Program-made: the position numbers and the translations under genes
Assembly (NCBI GenBank): GCA_015067545.1
Contig: SVMG01000002.1
Location: forward strand, 248,001 to 312,000
Direction of reading: 5' to 3'
Source of the DNA: Oscillospiraceae bacterium
GTDB lineage: Bacteria; Bacillota; Clostridia; Oscillospirales; Oscillospiraceae
Length of the DNA stretch: 64,000 bases
In this document: positions 43,625 to 50,994 of the stretch, piece after piece
Position numbering within the stretch: position 1 is the stretch's first letter
How the letters are laid out: every line of letters begins with the position of its first letter
Notes under the pieces: model-generated
The model's input: only the letters and a program-made list of their open reading frames with translations
Databases searched by the model: none
What the model was told of the DNA's origin: nothing

Positions 43625-43971
43625 TATTGTTCTTTTGAAGATTTGATGATTGAAACCAGCAGTTTCTCCACTTCAACGCAATCCTTCAAAATTGACTGGT
43701 GCTCTGTTTCTGATAGATAATCCGTTGCCCTCAAAAGGTTAATCCAGTACTTTGTTTCTGTTGTTTCTTTCAGCGCTATACTGAGCTTGGAAATGAAATC
43801 TGCCTTACTTTGCGCCTGTTGTGCTTCTGCGGTATTGGCACCGATACTGGTACCGGCGCGGAGCAACTGCTTAGACAACGTGTACTCTTTTCTTGCCTTT
43901 CGAAGATATTGGCATAATTTTACAATACGCACGGCAAACTGAAAAGTTTTCTGTTCTATGATATTCTCCAT
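43624..43971 (-). CDS. Four-helix-bundle protein (S23/23S rRNA intervening-sequence family)
   Basis: The protein has 115 residues from the ATG at 43971. It contains FQFAVRIVKLCQYL, LSKQLLRAGTSIGANTAEAQQAQSKADFISKLSIALKETTETKYWINLL and a closing helix, the TIGR02436 pattern. Relatives are found in intervening sequences of 23S rRNA genes and as Avd-like partners of diversity-generating retroelements. Here it stands alone between inverted AT-rich repeats beside a tRNA. The stop lies in the left repeat. Function unknown. Confidence 0.9.
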   Translation of the reverse strand: MENIIEQKTFQFAVRIVKLCQYLRKARKEYTLSKQLLRAGTSIGANTAEAQQAQSKADFISKLSIALKETTETKYWINLLRATDYLSETEHQSILKDCVEVEKLLVSIIKSSKEQ

Positions 43972-43977
43972 AATTAT

Positions 43978-44005
43978 CAACTTTCCATTTTCAATTTTCC
44001 ATTTT
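43978..44005. repeat. AT-rich terminal repeat, right side of the four-helix-bundle cassette
   Basis: TTTCCATTTTCAATTTTCCA followed by TTTT. It is the inverted partner of 43593-43624 and supplies the region upstream of the gene, including a GGAAAG site. Confidence 0.7.
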
Positions 44006-44070
44006 ACTGCTTGTTCATTTTATCATGCAGGAAAATTTTTGTCAATGTTCTATCCGCCGGTGAAAAATGC

Positions 44071-44099
44071 TTGACAATTGTCCTGCACACAGGTACAAT
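44071..44099 (+). promoter_or_regulatory. Sigma-A promoter of rny
   Basis: TTGACA (44071-44076) and TACAAT (44094-44099) are separated by 17 bases. The 333-bp gap before rny holds the AT-rich repeat, this promoter and a long leader. Confidence 0.85.
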
Positions 44100-44105
44100 A
44101 ATACT

Positions 44106-44290
44106 TGGTATAGTGTACGCTGGAAAGTTCGGCGTTTCATTCATAACCGGCATAAGCCGGGCAACGCGTTTTGCGCCTCATGGCGCTGTTTGTTAGAGTT
44201 TACCGGCCCGTTGGGCTGGATTTTCCATTACAAATTGCACATGGGACCATTGCGCCCGCCCCACTGCCTTATGCTATTTTAGTAAAGGAG
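44106..44290 (+). other. Long, possibly structured 5' leader of rny
   Basis: About 200 bases separate the promoter from the start. The leader can form CCGGC/GCCGG, GCGCC/GGCGC and CCGGCCC/GGGCTGG stems, the last followed by ATTTTCC. This could be an attenuator or an RNase Y self-control site, but no known motif is recognised. Confidence 0.4.
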
Positions 44291-44304
44291 GTGCGCGGAG
44301 AACT

Positions 44305-45858
44305 ATGGAATTGTATCTTGCAATCATTCTCATCGTCGTTGGTACCGCCGTGGGTATTGCTGCCGGCTTCGGCCTTGGCATCGCATACCGCAAAAAGGTC
44401 GCTGAGCGGGAGATCGGCTCTGCTGAGGCCGAGGCCACCCGTCTGATCAACGAAGCCATCCGCAGCGGTGAAAGCCGCAAGAAGGAAATGCTTCTGGAAG
44501 CCAAGGACGAAATCCATAAATCTCGCACAGAGTACGAAAAAGAAGTCAAAGAGCGCCGTGCGGAGCTGAGTAAGACTGAGCGCCGTCTGGAGCAAAAAGA
44601 AGCGACCCTGGACAAGAAGACCGAAGCCTTTGAAAAGAAGGAAGAGGAGCTTGCCGCAAAGATGCAGAAGGTGGCCGAGGCCCAGTCCGAGGTGGATGCC
44701 ATCAAGGCATCTCAGGTCAAGGCCCTGGAGGTCATCTCCGGTCTGACCCAGGAGCAGGCAAAGCAGGCTCTGCTGCAAAGCGTGGAGGAGGATGTCCGCC
44801 ACGAGACCGCTGTGAAGATCAAGGAGATCGAGCAGCAGATGAAGGACGAGTGCGACGAAAAGGCCCGGGAGATCCTCTCCATCGCCATTCAGCGCTGCGC
44901 TGCCGACCATGCCGCCGAGGCTACCGTTTCCGTTGTGGCGCTGCCCAACGATGAAATGAAGGGTCGCATTATCGGCCGTGAGGGCCGGAATATCCGCACC
45001 CTGGAGACCATCACCGGTGTGGATCTGATCATCGACGATACCCCCGAGGCCATCACCGTCAGCTCCTTCGATCCGGTGCGCCGGGAGATCGCCCGTCTGG
45101 CACTGGAGAAGCTGATCGCCGACGGCCGTATCCACCCCACCCGCATCGAGGATATGGTGGAAAAGAGCCGCAAGGAAGTGGATCGCACCATCCGCGAGGA
45201 GGGCGAGCGTGCCTGCTACGAGGTGGGCGTGCACAACCTCAACCCCGAGCTGGTCAAGATCCTGGGCCGTCAGAAGTACCGTACATCTTATGGCCAGAAT
45301 GTGCTGAATCACTCCATGGAGGTTGCCCATATCGCAGGCCTGATGGCCGCAGAGCTGGGCGTGGATGTGGCACTTGCAAAGCGCGCAGGTCTGCTGCATG
45401 ATTTGGGCAAGTCCATCGACCACGAGGTGGAGGGCAGCCACGTACAGCTGGGTGCAGATATCGCCCGGAAGTACAAAGAAAATCCTGTTGTGGTCAATGC
45501 CATTGAATCCCATCACGGCGATGTGGAGCCCAAGACTGTCATTGCGGTACTGGTTCAGGCTGCTGATGCCGTGTCCGCTGCCCGTCCCGGCGCCCGCCGC
45601 GAGAATGTGGAGAACTACATCCGCCGTCTGCAGAAGCTGGAGGAGCTCACCGGTTCTTACCCCGGCGTGGACAAGGCCTTTGCCATCCAGGCAGGCCGCG
45701 AGGTGCGGATCATGGTCAAGCCCGAGGTGGTTTCCGAGGACAACATGGTGCTGCTGGCCCGGGATGTGGCCAAGAAGATCGAGTCCGAGCTGGAATACCC
45801 CGGCCAGATCAAGGTCAATGTCATCCGGGAAACCAAGGCTGTGGAATACGCAAAGTAA
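44305..45858 (+). CDS. rny: Ribonuclease Y
   Basis: The protein has 517 residues. An N-terminal membrane segment (about residues 4-25) is followed by a long coiled coil, then a KH domain with [15 protein letters not shown]. An HD domain follows with [14 protein letters not shown] and [12 protein letters not shown], and a C-terminal domain ends the protein. RNase Y is the membrane-bound endonuclease that starts mRNA decay in many Firmicutes. Length and domain order are standard. A strong AAAGGAGG site precedes the ATG. Confidence 0.97.
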   Translation: MELYLAIILIVVGTAVGIAAGFGLGIAYRKKVAEREIGSAEAEATRLINEAIRSGESRKKEMLLEAKDEIHKSRTEYEKEVKERRAELSKTERRLEQKEATLDKKTEAFEKKEEELAAKMQKVAEAQSEVDAIKASQVKALEVISGLTQEQAKQALLQSVEEDVRHETAVKIKEIEQQMKDECDEKAREILSIAIQRCAADHAAEATVSVVALPNDEMKGRIIGREGRNIRTLETITGVDLIIDDTPEAITVSSFDPVRREIARLALEKLIADGRIHPTRIEDMVEKSRKEVDRTIREEGERACYEVGVHNLNPELVKILGRQKYRTSYGQNVLNHSMEVAHIAGLMAAELGVDVALAKRAGLLHDLGKSIDHEVEGSHVQLGADIARKYKENPVVVNAIESHHGDVEPKTVIAVLVQAADAVSAARPGARRENVENYIRRLQKLEELTGSYPGVDKAFAIQAGREVRIMVKPEVVSEDNMVLLARDVAKKIESELEYPGQIKVNVIRETKAVEYAK

Positions 45859-45862
45859 TCGA

Positions 45863-45895
45863 AATGCCCCAACCCCCCGGTTGGGGCATTCTATT
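45863..45895 (+). terminator. Terminator of rny
   Basis: AATGCCCCAAC, a six-base loop and GTTGGGGCATT form a hairpin followed by CTATT. Confidence 0.85.
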
Positions 45896-45897
45896 AT

Positions 45898-46074
45898 ACC
45901 TTCCCCCGAGGGGAAGGTGCCCCCGTAAGGGGGGCGGAAGAGGAATACGGGCAGCAATGTCGGGGAACCACCGTTGTATAGGCATATTCCTATGTCGGTT
46001 TTGCCGCCATTCCTCTCCCGTCTTTCAATTTGCCTTACGTCAAATTGAAATCCACCCTCCCCCCGGGGGAGGGT
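45898..46074. repeat. Family B palindromic repeat between rny and the Nudix gene
   Basis: The arms are ACCTTCCCCCGAGGGGAAGGT and ACCCTCCCCCCGGGGGAGGGT, with GGAAGAGGAATACGGGC and TTTGCCGCCATTCCTC inside. Confidence 0.82.
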
Positions 46075-46092
46075 ATGAAAACGGAGGAACCT

Positions 46093-46563
46093 ATGTACAA
46101 CACGACTTTATGCTATATCACCCGGGGCAACGAGGTGCTCATGCTCCACCGGGTGAAAAAGAAAAACGACATGAACCAGGACAAGTGGATCGGTATTGGC
46201 GGCAAGTTTGAGGGGGAGGAAAGCCCCGACGAATGCCTCCTGCGGGAAGCCAGGGAAGAGACCGGTCTGACCCTGACCTCCTGGAAGTGCCGGGGTGTGA
46301 TCACCTTCCTCACCGAGGGAAAATGGGAGGGGGAGCACATGTATCTGTTCACTGCCGACGGCTTTGAGGGGGAGCTCATCGACTGCAACGAGGGCGAGCT
46401 GCGTTGGGTCAGCCGGGAATTTCTGGACGATCTGCCCAAATGGGAGGGCGATCAGATCTTTCTCGACCTTTTATGGCAGGATGCACCCTTTTTTCTGCTG
46501 AAGCTCCGCTACGACGGAGAAAAATTGGTGGAAGCCGTACTCAACGGAGAGAAAATCAAATAA
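46093..46563 (+). CDS. Nudix hydrolase (MutT/8-oxo-dGTPase type)
   Basis: I start at the ATG at 46093, with CGGAGGAAC upstream, giving 156 residues. The Nudix box is complete: GGKFEGEESPDECLLREAREETGL (about residues 37-60), with the REAREE metal ligands. It resembles the MutT-like 8-oxo-dGTP diphosphatases that clean the nucleotide pool, but Nudix substrates are hard to assign. It is a single gene between repeats. Confidence 0.9.
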   Translation: MYNTTLCYITRGNEVLMLHRVKKKNDMNQDKWIGIGGKFEGEESPDECLLREAREETGLTLTSWKCRGVITFLTEGKWEGEHMYLFTADGFEGELIDCNEGELRWVSREFLDDLPKWEGDQIFLDLLWQDAPFFLLKLRYDGEKLVEAVLNGEKIK

Positions 46564-46569
46564 GCTTTT

Positions 46570-46596
46570 ATAGGGGCGGTCACAGACCGCCCCTAT
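46570..46596. repeat. Family E palindrome after the Nudix gene
   Basis: ATAGGGGCGGTC, ACA and GACCGCCCCTAT form a perfect stem six bases after the stop codon, and may act as a terminator. Confidence 0.75.
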
Positions 46597-46617
46597 AATC
46601 TCTTGCACCCCCGATTA

Positions 46618-46735
46618 TGTCATTCCGAGGCCCACAGGGCCGTGGGAATCTCCTGGTAACACCCATCGATAAGCAATGCAGTAACAAACGTCGTATCGGG
46701 AGATTGCCACGTCGCTCACGCTCCTCGCAATGACA
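46618..46735. repeat. TGTCATTCCGAGG family repeat, 118 bp
   Basis: The ends TGTCATTCCGAGG and CCTCGCAATGACA are 13-bp inverted repeats with one mismatch. The interior has GGGAATCTCC and GGAGATTGCC arms. No clear target duplication is visible. Confidence 0.8.
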
Positions 46736-46760
46736 TGGCTGATAGGTTGTGCAATAATTA

Positions 46761-47333
46761 TCAACTACCCAGTAGTAATGGCTGTACCTGCTTTCCCTCC
46801 AGGGCGCAGGCCAACGTTTGCGGAATCTGCTCAAAATCCGCCACAAGACTGGTGGGCTTATTGATAGCATCGTCCTGCCCAAAGGGCACAAAATAGTAGT
46901 TTTTCCGCACCAAAAGCCGTCCGATATTTTCTGCCGCCCCGGCCAGGGCATCATTGGTGGAAATGGCCACCACCACGGGCCGGCCGTTGCGCAGATGGCT
47001 CTTGGCCGCCATGGTCACCGATGTATCTGCAACGCTGTGGGCCAGTTTCGACAAAGTGTTGCCGGTGCACGGAGCGATGATCAGCGCATCCAGCAGCTTC
47101 TTTGGGCCGATGGGCTCTACCTCCTGGATGGTGTTCAGCGGCTTCGTGCCGCAGATCTCCGCGGCCCGCTGCATATGGCTGGCCGCTGTGCCAAACCGGG
47201 AGTTGACGGAGCAGACCACCGGCGAAAAAATGGGAATGAGCTTGTGCTTCTCCGCCAGCTTTTCCATCACCGGAAACACCTGCGCAAAGGTACAAAACGA
47301 GCCGCAAAAGGCAAATCCAACCGTCATTTTCAT
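46761..47333 (-). CDS. dpaB: Dipicolinate synthase subunit B
   Basis: The protein has 190 residues from the ATG at 47333, overlapping the dpaA stop in ATGA. It is a flavoprotein-like fold: VGFAFCGSFCTFAQVFPVMEKLAE at the start, DALIIAPCTGNTLSKLAHSVADTSVTMAAK in the middle and VAISTNDALAGAAENIG near the end, as in SpoVFB. With DpaA it makes dipicolinic acid in the mother cell for the spore core. It marks the organism as a spore former or recent descendant. Confidence 0.95.
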   Translation of the reverse strand: MKMTVGFAFCGSFCTFAQVFPVMEKLAEKHKLIPIFSPVVCSVNSRFGTAASHMQRAAEICGTKPLNTIQEVEPIGPKKLLDALIIAPCTGNTLSKLAHSVADTSVTMAAKSHLRNGRPVVVAISTNDALAGAAENIGRLLVRKNYYFVPFGQDDAINKPTSLVADFEQIPQTLACALEGKQVQPLLLGS

Positions 47334-48010
47334 CCCTCCAAATGCCGGAGCACGCCACGGGCGATGAGCTGTCCGGAGGATTCCGGAAGCATCTTCCCCG
47401 GCAGACCCCGGGCCCAAATCACATCGTCTCCCGCCAGTCCCAGCCGGGATGCCAGATCGATCTTCACTGCAGTTCCTCCCGGTGAAAGCACCGGCGCAGG
47501 GGCGGTATTGAGGATCGCCCGGTAGGGCATTGGGTCGATATTTCCGATTTCCACCGTCCTGTAACCCAGGGCGGTGAGCATCCCCAGATCCGACGGCTTT
47601 CGCGCCGCCACGGTCACCTGCGCTCCCAGAGCCTTGAGCATGGATGCCAGACATTTGCCGATCCGCCCCCAGCCGATGATCAAAATGGGACAGTCCCGGA
47701 AGGCCACCGGCAGATGGCTTCCCAGCAGACGCAGGGCACAATCAGCGGTGAGGGCGGCATTTTCCGCCAAATATTGCTCATCCCGGAGCAGGTCCATCTT
47801 GGGAAAGCTTCCCTCCAAATTCCCGCCGATCACTGTAACGCCGGCAGGAAGCTCCGATAAATCCACCTCTTTTGTGGGCACGTTCAGCAGTATGTGGGTC
47901 ACTTTTTCCGAAAATGTGAGCGCAATATTCACGCCCTGCTTCTCCAATTCCCGGACTGCGGATCGGATCGCCGGGGTGTCTGCCATAGGAAAAACCGTTA
48001 TGGTACGCAT
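47330..48010 (-). CDS. dpaA: Dipicolinate synthase subunit A (short)
   Basis: The protein has 226 residues from the ATG at 48010, about 70 shorter than Bacillus SpoVFA. The NAD(P)-binding motif ILIIGWGRIGKCLASMLKALGAQVTVAAR lies near residue 115. ILNTAPAPVLSPGG and IDLASRLG follow, with GLPGKMLPESSGQLIA near the end. The N-terminal part is condensed. DpaAB converts a product of dihydrodipicolinate synthesis to dipicolinate. I see no sign of a broken gene. Confidence 0.92.
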   Translation of the reverse strand: MRTITVFPMADTPAIRSAVRELEKQGVNIALTFSEKVTHILLNVPTKEVDLSELPAGVTVIGGNLEGSFPKMDLLRDEQYLAENAALTADCALRLLGSHLPVAFRDCPILIIGWGRIGKCLASMLKALGAQVTVAARKPSDLGMLTALGYRTVEIGNIDPMPYRAILNTAPAPVLSPGGTAVKIDLASRLGLAGDDVIWARGLPGKMLPESSGQLIARGVLRHLEG

Positions 48011-48059
48011 GATAATCACCCTTTCCCTCCACAATATGTGCAGACTGGGGCAATGGTGC

Positions 48060-48088
48060 TTGATTTGTTGCCGGTTTTACGATATAAT
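48060..48088 (+). promoter_or_regulatory. Sigma-A promoter of the DUF4364 gene
   Basis: TTGATT (48060-48065) and TATAAT (48083-48088) are 17 bases apart, and the ATG lies 23 bases downstream. Confidence 0.75.
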
Positions 48089-48110
48089 TAGGAAAAAGAG
48101 GTGAATGCCC

Positions 48111-48653
48111 ATGCAACGACTTGGATTTATACATGATATGATGGATGTGAAGGTGCTGGTGCTGTTTGTTGCCGCCCGCTCCAACTATCCCATGACCGCG
48201 CAGGAGATTTATGAGCTCTGCTATCAGGACGAATGCCTGAGCTATTTTGATGTTTGCACCGCCGTTCCGGAAATGGTGGCTACCGGCCATTTGAAGGAGC
48301 TGGAGGGCGAACGGTATGAGATCACGGACAAGGGCCGGGAAACCAGTGCGCTGACGGAGGATTCCATTGCCTTTACCGTAAAGCAGCGCTCTGAGAACGC
48401 GGTGGCCCGGTTCAATCGGCAGATCCGCCGCAGCAGCTTCGTCAAGACCCAGGTGATTGGCCGGGAAAGCGGCGATTTTTCCGTGCTCATGTCCCTGGAT
48501 GACGAGACCAGTAATCTGATGACTCTGGAGCTGATGGCTCCCGATCAGAGGCAGGCTGTACGCCTGAGCCGGCTGTTCGAAAGCAAGGCTGAGGATGTGT
48601 ACAATCTGATCATGACCTCCCTGTTGGACGGTGAAGACGACCTGGATGACTGA
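48111..48653 (+). CDS. DUF4364 family protein, likely DNA-binding
   Basis: The start is ATG at 48111, seven bases after AAGAGGTGA; an ATG at 48105 is too close to that site. The protein has 180 residues beginning MQRLGFIHDMMDVKVLVLF. A winged-helix-like N-terminal half (MTAQEIYELCYQD, then VPEMVATGHLKELEGERYEITDKGRE) is followed by an alpha/beta C-terminal half. DUF4364 is common in Clostridia; a regulatory role is inferred only from the fold. Confidence 0.88.
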   Translation: MQRLGFIHDMMDVKVLVLFVAARSNYPMTAQEIYELCYQDECLSYFDVCTAVPEMVATGHLKELEGERYEITDKGRETSALTEDSIAFTVKQRSENAVARFNRQIRRSSFVKTQVIGRESGDFSVLMSLDDETSNLMTLELMAPDQRQAVRLSRLFESKAEDVYNLIMTSLLDGEDDLDD

Positions 48654-48655
48654 TA

Positions 48656-48695
48656 AAATTCCCGGAAGGCAATGCCTTCCGGGAATTGTTTTTTC
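48656..48695 (+). terminator. Terminator between the DUF4364 gene and the mgtC unit
   Basis: AATTCCCGGAAGGCA, TG and CCTTCCGGGAATT form a hairpin followed by GTTTTTT on the plus strand. The minus-strand micropeptide gene ends three bases away. Confidence 0.9.
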
Positions 48696-48697
48696 AA

Positions 48698-48781
48698 TTA
48701 CAGAATGATCGCTGCTATGGCCACAGCAACCACCAGAATCACAGCAAGCAGCGAGCCGCAGCCCATCCTTGTTTCGTTCAT
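48698..48781 (-). CDS. 27-residue single-span membrane peptide downstream of mgtC
   Basis: The frame runs from the ATG at 48781 to the TAA at 48698. It reads MNETRMGCGSLL followed by a run of Ala, Val, Ile and Leu to the end, which is one membrane helix. AAGGAG at 48793-48788 is the ribosome site and touches the mgtC stop. There is no promoter between them, so it is probably co-translated with mgtC. In position and type it resembles MgtR of Salmonella, but sequence likeness is not claimed. Confidence 0.7.
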   Translation of the reverse strand: MNETRMGCGSLLAVILVVAVAIAAIIL

Positions 48782-48792
48782 TGTGCGCTCCT

Positions 48793-49467
48793 TTACAGCT
48801 CTTCCAGGTATCTGACGCCCTGGATCTGACGAACCTTATCCATCAGCACTGTGTGGCTGGTTCGCTTCGGTGCTTTCAAGGTGGCGATCATGCCCCGGGC
48901 ATTGTTTTCCGCCGCGGCATCCTGCTCCATCTGAATGTTGCTGATCTCCAGCTCCAGCTGCCGCACGCCGCGAATGAAATAGCCCACGGTGGTTCCCTGC
49001 TCCAGTTCCACATAGATCTCAACCGCCCGGGTCTTGCTGTGCAGGTTATCGTCCCAGCGCTGCAGCAGGGTCATGACTACAAAAATAGCCAAACCGGCGG
49101 TCAGCGCGGCCTCGTAAAAGCCCACGCCCAGGGCAAGGCCCACACCGGCTGAGGACCACAGTCCGGCGGCAGTGGTCAGTCCCTTGATCTGATTGTGCCG
49201 GGTAACAATGATGGTGCCCGCACCCAAAAAGCCGATGCCGCTGACTACCTGTGCGCCTAAACGCATGGGATCACCGGCCTGTGTGACCTGAAACAGATAC
49301 TGATTGGTTAACATAATAAGGCAAGCACCCACGCACACCAGCATATATGTACGCATACCTGCCGGGCGATTCTTGAGGCCTCTTTCCAAGCCCAGCGCGC
49401 CGCCGCAAAGCACGGCCACCACGAGCCGAAGTGCAATCGAAAGATATGTAATTTCTCTGAGTTCCAT
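48793..49467 (-). CDS. MgtC/SapB family membrane protein
   Basis: The protein has 224 residues. Four or five membrane segments occupy the first 140 residues, with the signature LCGGALGLERGLKNRPAGMRTYMLVC, ILNTNQ-like loop and GIGFLGAGTIIV. A soluble C-terminal domain of about 80 residues follows. MgtC proteins help cells cope with low magnesium and affect ATP synthase or phosphate transport in some pathogens. It has its own promoter and is followed by a short membrane peptide gene. Confidence 0.9.
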   Translation of the reverse strand: MELREITYLSIALRLVVAVLCGGALGLERGLKNRPAGMRTYMLVCVGACLIMLTNQYLFQVTQAGDPMRLGAQVVSGIGFLGAGTIIVTRHNQIKGLTTAAGLWSSAGVGLALGVGFYEAALTAGLAIFVVMTLLQRWDDNLHSKTRAVEIYVELEQGTTVGYFIRGVRQLELEISNIQMEQDAAAENNARGMIATLKAPKRTSHTVLMDKVRQIQGVRYLEEL

Positions 49468-49535
49468 AATTCACACTCCTTAATACTGATATTCCTCCAA
49501 CCTTCCCCGCAAGGGGAAGCCTTTTTGAATAATGT

Positions 49536-49564
49536 ATTATATCAAAGGAACGATCCCTTTGCAA
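49536..49564 (-). promoter_or_regulatory. Sigma-A promoter of the mgtC unit
   Basis: On the minus strand, TTGCAA (49564-49559) and TATAAT (49541-49536) are 17 bases apart. A CTTCCCCTTGCGGGGAAG hairpin lies in the leader at about 49502-49519. Confidence 0.8.
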
Positions 49565-49614
49565 TGAATGGAATCAGAGATTTTTAAGGCTTCGTTTTGT
49601 AGGAATTGACCAAT

Positions 49615-50646
49615 TTACCGGGGCTGTGCACCAAAAACGAAGCTGGTTTCGCTTCTGTACTGCTCCCCGGCCCTGGTCACGGGCTGAGGCCATTGCGGAT
49701 GATTCAGTGCATTGGGATAGAACTGGGTCTCCAGGCATACGCCGCCACGGCGACAATAGGAAACGCCGCCCTTGCCGGTCTCGCCCTCCAGAAAATTACC
49801 GGAATACAGCTGAATGCCGGGGCAATCGGTGGACACCGCCATGGTTCGGCCAGAATCCGGGTCGCTTAAAATGGCGCAGGGATTGGCAAACACCTCGAAA
49901 TTGTGGTCATAGCCCCCCTGCAGGCGCAGGGGCGCTTCCTCCTTGTCGATGTCCCGGCCAATGGCCTTGGGAATCCGAAAGTCCATGGCAGTCCCGGCAA
50001 CCTCCCGCTTTTCACCGGTGGTGATATAGGCTTCATCCGCCGGGGTAAAAAACCGGGCGGGCATGGCAAGGCGCTGCTGCATAGCCTTCTCCGGCTTGTC
50101 ATGACCTGCCAGATTGAAATAGCTGTGGTTGGTGAAATTGAACACCGTATCCTGATCGCTGACGGCAGTATAGGTGATACGCAGGGTATTGCCCTGCTCC
50201 AGGGCGTATTTGACGCGAATCTTGGCATTTCCGGGGAAGCCCTGGTCGCCGTGAGGGCTTTCCAGGCCGAAGGTGATGGCATTTTCCGTCAACTGCAGCA
50301 CATCCCAAATACGGTTTTTGTAAAAATCAAAGCCGCTGTGCAGATTGTTTTCACCGTTGTCGTTTTTGTCCAGCTGATAGGACTTGCCCTTCAGCGTAAA
50401 GGCTGCGCCGCCGGTGCGGTTGGCATTTCGGCCCACCACTGCGCCGAAAAATGTGCCGCTTTCGCAGTAGGCTTGGGGATCGTCAAAGCCCAGCACCACA
50501 TCCGACAGCTTTCCATCCCAATCCGGAACGAAAAGCTTTACCAGTGTAGCACCCAAATCGGAAATTTCGGCGGTCAGCTGACCGCTTTGAATGGTATATA
50601 GAGAAGCAGTTTCGCCATTGGGCAAAACGCCAAATTTTTTGCTCAT
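49615..50646 (-). CDS. galM: Aldose 1-epimerase
   Basis: I start at the ATG at 50646 (MSKKFGV), which is eight bases after AAGGAG; an ATG six bases earlier is too close. The protein has 343 residues. The active-site regions are GRNANRTGGAAF, HSGFDFYKN, FNFTNHSYFNLAGH with the catalytic His, and CLETQFYPNALNHP with the catalytic Glu. It interconverts alpha and beta anomers of sugars such as galactose. It is a single gene with its own promoter and no sugar genes around it. Confidence 0.95.
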   Translation of the reverse strand: MSKKFGVLPNGETASLYTIQSGQLTAEISDLGATLVKLFVPDWDGKLSDVVLGFDDPQAYCESGTFFGAVVGRNANRTGGAAFTLKGKSYQLDKNDNGENNLHSGFDFYKNRIWDVLQLTENAITFGLESPHGDQGFPGNAKIRVKYALEQGNTLRITYTAVSDQDTVFNFTNHSYFNLAGHDKPEKAMQQRLAMPARFFTPADEAYITTGEKREVAGTAMDFRIPKAIGRDIDKEEAPLRLQGGYDHNFEVFANPCAILSDPDSGRTMAVSTDCPGIQLYSGNFLEGETGKGGVSYCRRGGVCLETQFYPNALNHPQWPQPVTRAGEQYRSETSFVFGAQPR

Positions 50647-50677
50647 TTTCATTTCTCCTTGTCTGACGGATGGGGCT

Positions 50678-50706
50678 ATTATACGATAATTGTGCCCGGT
50701 TTTCAA
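50678..50706 (-). promoter_or_regulatory. Sigma-A promoter of galM
   Basis: On the minus strand, TTGAAA (50706-50701) and TATAAT (50683-50678) are separated by 17 bases. Confidence 0.8.
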
Positions 50707-50769
50707 TGAATATTTCCTTAATTTTTTCCAAATTTCACCTTTCTTTTTTGACTAAGCCGGGAAATAAAA

Positions 50770-50818
50770 TTCCATTATTTTGTGTTTTCCTGCTTGCAAA
50801 AAACACAAGATGTTGTAT
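50770..50818 (+). promoter_or_regulatory. Two candidate NrdR boxes upstream of nrdD
   Basis: TTCCATTATTTTGTGT (50770-50785) and ACACAAGATGTTGTAT (50803-50818) resemble the consensus acaCwAtATaTwGtgt. Their centres are 33 bases apart, near three helix turns, and they overlap the promoter. NrdR represses ribonucleotide reductase genes in most bacteria. Confidence 0.55.
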
Positions 50819-50821
50819 AAT
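50794..50821 (+). promoter_or_regulatory. Sigma-A promoter of nrdD
   Basis: TTGCAA (50794-50799) and TATAAT (50816-50821) are 16 bases apart. A family C repeat lies in the leader. The 348-bp gap from galM to nrdD holds two promoters, the candidate NrdR boxes and the repeat. Confidence 0.75.
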
Positions 50822-50849
50822 AAGTCCTGCACGACAATATTCCCCTCTT

Positions 50850-50963
50850 GGCTCTCCCTCTGGGAGAGCTGGCAAAAATCTTTGATTTTTGACTGAGAGG
50901 GCAAATATAGAACGCCCTCTCCGCCCAGTGTGCGCACTGGGCACCTCTCCCAAAGGGAGAGGC
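50850..50963. repeat. Family C palindromic repeat in the nrdD leader
   Basis: The arms are GGCTCTCCCTCTGGGAGAGC and CCTCTCCCAAAGGGAGAGGC, with AAAAATCTTTGATTTTT inside. It lies between the nrdD promoter and start codon, so it is probably transcribed. Confidence 0.8.
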
Positions 50964-50994
50964 AAGGGATCGGACTAAACTTGGAGGAATACAT

